Origin: Tidjanibacter sp. | GTDB taxonomy: Bacteria > Bacteroidota > Bacteroidia > Bacteroidales > Rikenellaceae | Assembly: GCA_017648105.1 (NCBI GenBank) | Contig: JAGCJH010000076.1 | Span: forward strand, 1 to 52,652 | DNA: 52,652 bases | Direction of reading: 5' to 3' | Part shown: in pieces, positions 48,134 to 52,652 of the stretch | Layout: each line of letters opens with the position of its first letter | Position numbering within the stretch: the first letter of the stretch is position 1 | Notes under the pieces: generated by a model | Seen by the model: the letters and a program-made list of their open reading frames with translations, nothing else | The model's database searches: none | Told to the model about the DNA's origin: nothing | Made by a program: the position numbers and the translations under genes

Positions 48134-49177
48134 ATGAATCGTTGGTGGACAATAGTAATGATATTCGTTGCCGTTGCGATGGTGTCGTGCGGTGACTATG
48201 GTCAATCAAAGGGCAAAAACATCCGGAGTCAAAAGGTGGAGAACGAAGACTCCCCAGAGGACATCGTATCTCTATCGGAGCGTGAGAAATTACTCTATGA
48301 GACCACCCTCGTAAAAGTAGTGGAATTGGAGGCTGCATTGACCTCTGCCGAGGCAGGCGAGGTGGAGAATGTGGGCAAACTATTCGGCGACATCCGCAAA
48401 TTGCAGTACCACTACAATGACACCTCAATGAACTCTGCCACTCGTGCCTACTGCGCAACTCTTGCCGAGCGCATTACCAAACTTAAAGAGCACGCAAAAA
48501 TAATGAGTGGCGAGAGTAGTGCAACCTACACCCCTGTTGGGTTTGACCAGAAGGTGAAGTGTGGCAAGAATGATAAGGGAGCTACGGCTGTGGAGACCAT
48601 CAAGATGGTCAATATCTTTGCCGAGGCTCGCAAATTCACCCTCCGAGGACAGTTGAAAGCCTCCTTGTCGGGTGCCTCTCGCGCTATTGTAGCTGTGCCC
48701 GTACCTGCCGGAGCAACCGAGATTCTCTATTCGTTGCGCATCTCGACAAGCGAGCAAAAACACTCCTCCGATGGTAAGTTCTACGATAAACTCGGGCACT
48801 CCTATCGCCGTATTGATGTGTTCAATCTGCCCGTCTACAAGAGCACTCGCCGTTCGGGAATCATAGATATGATTCTCGATGACAACCGACCCATAAGCGA
48901 GGAGGATGCATATTGCAATATGTATGTATTCCGCAAGCAGGGTGATGCCAAAAAGTTTCAGGATGGCGGAGTGGCAATTTCCAATTTAGACTACGATGTC
49001 ACCTATTCGACACTTGGTACCCAATCGTGCAATGGTAGTATTCCTGTAAATGGTAGCAAGACCATCTACCTCGCCTTTGAGAACGAGCGTATGCGCTATG
49101 CCAACTACCTCTGGGTGGAGGCTGTGGCAGTAACCCCCACAACAGAGTACTACACAACAAAATATCACGCACAATAG
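48134..49177 (+). CDS. Lipoprotein of unknown function
   Basis: The 347-residue protein has a lipoprotein signal (MNRWWTIVMIFVAVAMVSC), a helical segment (about 45-120, LSEREKLLYETTLVKVVELEAAL) and a beta-rich C-terminal half (FTLRGQLKASLSGASRAIVAVPVPAGATEILYSLRIST..). The latter half could be a binding domain. Family unknown. It follows the preceding lipoprotein by 7 bases and pcp follows after 2 bases, so 47509-51487 reads as one operon. Confidence 0.72.
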   Translation: MNRWWTIVMIFVAVAMVSCGDYGQSKGKNIRSQKVENEDSPEDIVSLSEREKLLYETTLVKVVELEAALTSAEAGEVENVGKLFGDIRKLQYHYNDTSMNSATRAYCATLAERITKLKEHAKIMSGESSATYTPVGFDQKVKCGKNDKGATAVETIKMVNIFAEARKFTLRGQLKASLSGASRAIVAVPVPAGATEILYSLRISTSEQKHSSDGKFYDKLGHSYRRIDVFNLPVYKSTRRSGIIDMILDDNRPISEEDAYCNMYVFRKQGDAKKFQDGGVAISNLDYDVTYSTLGTQSCNGSIPVNGSKTIYLAFENERMRYANYLWVEAVAVTPTTEYYTTKYHAQ

Positions 49178-49179
49178 AG

Positions 49180-49800
49180 GTGTTTAGGGTACTTATCATA
49201 GGCTTTGAGCCATTCGGTGGATACTCCGAAAACTCATCGTGGGCTGTTGCCGAAAAGGTTGCTGCCTGCGGTGTAGAGGGTGTGGATATTACCCTTGCGC
49301 AGATGCCCGTGAGTTTTGGGCGTGTGGCGGAGGCATTGCGTGGTCAAGTAGAACACCTCTGCCCCGACCTTATCGTTATGCTCGGACAATCCGCTGCTGC
49401 CGACCGAGTGAAGTTGGAGCGTGTGGCCCTGAATATGATGGACTCAGCAGTGGGCGACAACGATGGATACTGCCCCAACGAGGAGCCAATCAACAAAGGA
49501 GGCGAGTCGGCACTGCTAACCACACTACCTATAAAATCTCTACGCTCGGCAATCGAAGCAAAGGGTGTGCGAGCGAAGATTTCCAACTCGGCAGGACTCT
49601 ATGTCTGCAACCGACTCTACTACGAAGCGTTGAGGATGTGTAAGGAGAGTCCATATATGCAGGCAATCTTCATCCACCTACCACTCTACGAGGGACATCC
49701 CTCGGCAAAATCCGATACTCCAACCCTACCGCTCGAAGAGATGATCTTGGCGGTACAGACTTTAATAAGAGAAATCTATGACAAAAAGAGAGAAATTTAA
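49180..49800 (+). CDS. pcp: Pyroglutamyl-peptidase I
   Basis: This cysteine peptidase removes N-terminal pyroglutamate from peptides. The 206-residue protein has GFEPFGGYSENSSW, Glu80 in DRVKLERVALN, Cys143 in SAGLYVCNRLYY and His166 in IFIHLPLYEGH, the full catalytic triad. The start is GTG 49180, two bases after the lipoprotein stop codon. The 3' end overlaps the channel gene by 23 bases. Confidence 0.92.
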   Translation: MFRVLIIGFEPFGGYSENSSWAVAEKVAACGVEGVDITLAQMPVSFGRVAEALRGQVEHLCPDLIVMLGQSAAADRVKLERVALNMMDSAVGDNDGYCPNEEPINKGGESALLTTLPIKSLRSAIEAKGVRAKISNSAGLYVCNRLYYEALRMCKESPYMQAIFIHLPLYEGHPSAKSDTPTLPLEEMILAVQTLIREIYDKKREI

Positions 49801-51487
49801 GAGGCACCTTGCGAGGGTGTTCGACAGCGACCTACGCACCAAGCAGTGGGAAAACTATGCCGACTATGCCATCATCGGACTTATCATCATCAGTACGGTG
49901 TCGATATTCATTTCGACATTCGATGTGTCGCCCGTGTGCCAGCGCATTCTGCACATAATAGACCTTGCGACAGTCGTGATTTTCACCATTGAGGTGACAC
50001 TTCGCATCTGGGCAGCTGACGAACTTGACCCAAAATATAAGGGTTTCTGGGGAAGGGTGCTCTACTGTTGCTCCTTCTATGGACTGATTGATATTCTCTC
50101 GACCTACACATTCTATGTGTCGCTCTTTTTGCCCCTGCCATACAACATCCTCAAAGCCTTGCGAGTTGCTCGACTGCTGCGAGTCTTCCGCTATATGCGC
50201 TCCTTCCGACTGCTCCAAAGGGCATTTTCCTCCAAGGCGAAGGAGATGTTTATCTCGCTGCAATTCCTTGTGATTGTAACGCTGATGCTCTCGTTTGTGC
50301 TCTTCTTCTATGAACACGCAGCCCAGCCCGATGTGTATAACAATGGAGTGAGGTCGGTAGTGTGGGCATTTGCACAATATATTGGCGACCCCGGAGGTTT
50401 TGCCGACACTCCGCCCATCACAATGATGGGTAGGATAATTGCCTGCGTCATAGGTCTGCTCGGTATCGCCCTATTTGCCGTTCCTGCGGGACTTATTGGT
50501 GCAGGTTTCTCGGAGGCAATGGCGGAGGAACTGCACAAAGAGGTAACTGCCGAAAATATCGGCAAACTCAAAAAGGCTTTCGAGCGCAAACTCGACCGCC
50601 CCACAGGTTTCCAGGTTGTGCCACCGGTGCTTTCGCTCATTGACATTCAGGCTCGAATGGGTATGCAAGAGGATGATATTATTGACGCCGTGGAGCACTC
50701 CGATTGTTTCCGCTTGGCAAATACAGCCGTTATGCAGACCATCGACGAGCACCCACAGGATAAACTCGTAGTTGAGCACTTTCCCGTCAATCGCCCCTAT
50801 GGTTGCTTTATAGACAGAGGCTCGAAGATAACCATCGTATCGCCGAGCAATATCGTAGATCCCGTAATTGGTCACTTTGGCTACTATTTGGCAAAAATCG
50901 GAGGTTTCAATTTTATTAGCCGAGAGTTGGGCGAAACACGCCCCTATCGCTCGTTCTATAAGTTTGACGACGAGAATGCCGTAGAGGGGCTTGCAGAGTA
51001 TATGGCAGACCTCAACCACCTGACCTCGCACGAGGATTCGTGGGTTATAACGATGCTTGCTTCGTGTGGCGGTAACGAACCCTCCTATCCTGCAAAGATT
51101 GAGTTCACGGCGGGGGGCGAGAAGGGCAACGAATCGCTCCAACAGGAGGGCTTGACCGTTAAGGACTTGGCTCGCTTCAAGGCTCTTGTGGATGATGCAG
51201 CTGTGCGCTTACAGAACGAATTTGAGTTGGAGAGTGCCTTCCAACGCTACCACGGCATAGGTCTTAACGGACATAAACTCTATACCCGCAAACTTGCAAA
51301 TGCTGCAAATATCAACAGCTTCTCTCTGCTTGTTGCGTGGAGTGTGAGTTTCTGGGATTCTCGCCGCACGGCAGTTGCCAAGCACCTTGCCGAACTTATC
51401 GCCAAACATATCGAGGGGCGCACAGAACTAAACTTCTCGCCCGAGTTAAAGCGCAAGAATTGCGGCTATGATGACTATAAGGAGTAA
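49778..51487 (+). CDS. Voltage-sensor ion channel with atypical pore
   Basis: The 569-residue protein has six TM segments. S4 carries arginines at every third residue (129, 132, 135, 138, 141, 144), a full voltage sensor. The pore loop reads WAFAQYIGDPGGFADTPP (196-213), without the T-x-GYG potassium filter. S6 (RIIACVIGLLGIALFAVPAGLIGAGF) looks potassium-channel-like. The C-terminal half (about 255-569) is a large soluble domain I do not recognise (HFPVNRPYGCFIDRGSKITIVSPSNIVDP). The start overlaps pcp by 23 bases. Ion selectivity cannot be predicted. Confidence 0.85.
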   Translation: MTKREKFKRHLARVFDSDLRTKQWENYADYAIIGLIIISTVSIFISTFDVSPVCQRILHIIDLATVVIFTIEVTLRIWAADELDPKYKGFWGRVLYCCSFYGLIDILSTYTFYVSLFLPLPYNILKALRVARLLRVFRYMRSFRLLQRAFSSKAKEMFISLQFLVIVTLMLSFVLFFYEHAAQPDVYNNGVRSVVWAFAQYIGDPGGFADTPPITMMGRIIACVIGLLGIALFAVPAGLIGAGFSEAMAEELHKEVTAENIGKLKKAFERKLDRPTGFQVVPPVLSLIDIQARMGMQEDDIIDAVEHSDCFRLANTAVMQTIDEHPQDKLVVEHFPVNRPYGCFIDRGSKITIVSPSNIVDPVIGHFGYYLAKIGGFNFISRELGETRPYRSFYKFDDENAVEGLAEYMADLNHLTSHEDSWVITMLASCGGNEPSYPAKIEFTAGGEKGNESLQQEGLTVKDLARFKALVDDAAVRLQNEFELESAFQRYHGIGLNGHKLYTRKLANAANINSFSLLVAWSVSFWDSRRTAVAKHLAELIAKHIEGRTELNFSPELKRKNCGYDDYKE

Positions 51488-51495
51488 TCAATAAG

Positions 51496-51672
51496 TTGAG
51501 TTTCTACTACGAGTGCTTCGATGCAATTTTTGGTCCTGCGGACTACGAGAGCGAAGAGCATCGTATTACCCTGCGTTACGACGGCAAAGAGGTCGAGGAA
51601 GACTTAGACGCTTATAGTTGCGACTGCGGCGACTTCGAGCAGGAGTGGTATATGTATGACGACGAGGATTAA
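51496..51672 (+). CDS. Small acidic protein, possible TTG start
   Basis: From TTG 51496, eight bases past the channel stop codon, an open frame encodes 58 residues: LSFYYECFDAIFGPADYESE.., with CDCGDFEQEWYMYDDED at the end. It is very acidic, and the terminator lies 35 bases beyond its stop. No in-frame ATG is available at the 5' end, so it may be a chance frame, but its position inside the operon favours a gene. Confidence 0.45.
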   Translation: MSFYYECFDAIFGPADYESEEHRITLRYDGKEVEEDLDAYSCDCGDFEQEWYMYDDED

Positions 51673-51706
51673 CCCTCGCCCAAATACCCACGATTAGTTA
51701 TTTAGC

Positions 51707-51733
51707 AAGACTGCCTCTGGGCAGTCTTTTTTG
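51707..51733 (+). terminator. Intrinsic terminator of the lipoprotein-pcp-channel operon
   Basis: AGACTGCC/GGGCAGTCT with loop TCT, followed by six T. Confidence 0.9.
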
Positions 51734-51806
51734 CCCCACAAACCCAACAAAAATCCTCCCGCCCGACACACACCAATCCATACTCCTGCTAATGTTTTTT
51801 CCTCCT

Positions 51807-51914
51807 GTGAGATGGACTTGGTCAAGGACAAACCCTTGATAATGTTTTGCCGAGCCGACGCAGTAAAAGACAAGCGGAGCAATGCGGAGCATTATGGAGC
51901 GAAGTCTATCTCAC
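51807..51914. repeat. Nested palindromic element
   Basis: GTGAGATGGACTT (51807-51819) is inverted at 51902-51914 with one mismatch. Inside are the hairpin TCAAGG/CCTTGA, an ATAATG/CATTAT pair and a tandem GCGGAGCA. Ends and size (108 bases) suit a small non-coding repeat or a structured RNA. I found no second copy in the window and no gene in it. Confidence 0.45.
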
Positions 51915-52086
51915 CCAACACAACATCCCAAACACCCGATATATTTACTTAAATGCTCCGATTAACCCAACCGTAAAGGTTTGTGATGGTTGATGTACTG
52001 CTTTACGAACAATATATCACCTTGCAAATATTGCACAGAGGCGTTCAGGAAGATACAATGATGAATATTGGTGTTTTTCGGGGAGA

Positions 52087-52245
52087 TTTGTTTAATTTGT
52101 TTTTTAATTAGTATCTTTGCACGAAGTGCAGGGAGGATAGACCGTCAGGGGGTGTTCTGCTTGTGCGGAGGTGGCGGGGCAGTTGTGGCGTCGTCACGGC
52201 AAACTACTACATTGATTGAACATAAATAGCATAAAAATTAGCAAT
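52087..52245 (+). promoter_or_regulatory. Promoter and 120-base leader of the last gene
   Basis: TTTG (52087-52090), 21 bases, then TATCTTTG (52112-52119) predict a start near 52126. The leader of about 120 bases is G-rich in its first half (GGGAGG, GGGGGTG, GCGGAGGTGGCGGGGC). The rest of the gap, 51915-52086, shows no gene. Confidence 0.7.
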
Positions 52246-52652
52246 ATGAAAATCAAATCCCTATTTCACTTTTTGTCGGCGGCAGTAGTGTCGCTCGTGG
52301 CATTCTCGTTTGTGCAATGCGCTTCCAATCAGGAGTTTAAGTTGGGCAACAATGCGGCGGTAACTCCCCTTACTGTCAAGGAGGGTGTCACAACACATTT
52401 CCTCACTGACTACTATCCTCAGTGGAAGGGTGCTACCAATCTATCTTGCAGCGACGAGCGCCTTTCGCTCACGCCCACAACTGAGAATTGGGAGCAGTTT
52501 GACATTACCGCAAAGGGTGGCGCACTCGTATCAACCATTGATGTTTGGCACGAGAGCGAGAAGCTCTCCATCGTTGTGCTTGGTGGCGAGCGTGACACCG
52601 AGGGTAGTTATATGTCCTCAACAGAGGTCAAAGGCGGTGTTGTTACCCTCGT
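52246..52652 (+). CDS. Secreted lipoprotein, N-terminal part only
   Basis: The gene runs off the window after 135 codons. It begins MKIKSLFHFLSAAVVSLVAF and has lipobox FVQC with the cysteine at 25. The mature N-terminus looks beta-sandwich-like (AVTPLTVKEGVTTHFLTDYY; LSIVVLGGERDTEGSYMSS). Such an N-terminal domain is seen in surface glycoside hydrolases and binding proteins of Bacteroidetes, but too little is present to decide. Confidence 0.75.
   Translation, partial: MKIKSLFHFLSAAVVSLVAFSFVQCASNQEFKLGNNAAVTPLTVKEGVTTHFLTDYYPQWKGATNLSCSDERLSLTPTTENWEQFDITAKGGALVSTIDVWHESEKLSIVVLGGERDTEGSYMSSTEVKGGVVTL

Noticed and set aside
51734-52086. Short open frames in the gap before the last gene
   Set aside because: They run through the palindromic element and low-complexity sequence and lack any leader or family resemblance.

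Overview
The window looks like a chromosomal segment of a Bacteroidales bacterium. The gene order (rpmI-rplT, lpxC-lpxA, gyrA-TPR, ftsK-lolA, mreBCD-mrdA-rodA, TolC-MFP-RND-PG0541) and the promoters support this: many genes are preceded by the Bacteroidetes -7 box TAnnTTTG, several with a TTTG -33 box 19-21 bp upstream, and start codons have A-rich leaders rather than strong Shine-Dalgarno sites. An Alistipes/Rikenellaceae-like source is possible but is only an impression from gene style. No plasmid, phage, IS or CRISPR hallmark was seen.

Layout. 1-2266 (minus): start of rplT, rpmI with its own promoter, then lpxA and lpxC; LpxC lacks the FabZ half usual in this phylum. 2368-7245 (plus): TonB-like protein, K+/H+ antiporter, mechanosensitive channel, SLOG protein and PHP phosphatase. 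7446-19399 (minus): cysteine desulfidase-like enzyme, mnmA, TPR protein, gyrA, lolA-like gene, ftsK, murI and a PII-like protein. 19429-25087 (minus): tripartite RND efflux system. 25305-25420: predicted small RNA. 25635-32450 (minus): cell-shape operon mreB-mreC-mreD-mrdA-rodA followed by a Ca2+/Na+ antiporter. 32595-41262: pgi, rnhA, DksA-like gene, ileS, nitroreductase, lipoprotein, diadenylate cyclase and tRNA-Arg(UCU).

The accessory part starts after the tRNA. A HTH-like regulator (minus) and a Hanks-type kinase (plus) diverge from overlapping promoters. Next comes a predicted 220-nt rod-shaped RNA with its own promoter and intrinsic terminator, 6S-like in shape. A run of small proteins of unknown function follows (43732-46381). 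It contains two paralogous proteins built of two beta-alpha-beta-like halves, each gene followed by a GC-rich hairpin, plus a two-TM protein and a coiled-coil protein. Then come an outer-membrane-type protein, a 54-residue basic protein, two lipoproteins, pyroglutamyl peptidase, and a voltage-sensor channel without a canonical GYG filter. The window ends inside a lipoprotein gene.

Intergenic spacers carry several interspersed elements: 9-bp tandem repeats (TTAAGGGCT type) at five loci, a leader element at mnmA and lolA with a weaker relative at mreD, and two nested-palindrome elements. The regions most likely to hold something undescribed are 43436-46381 and the small RNA at 25305-25420.
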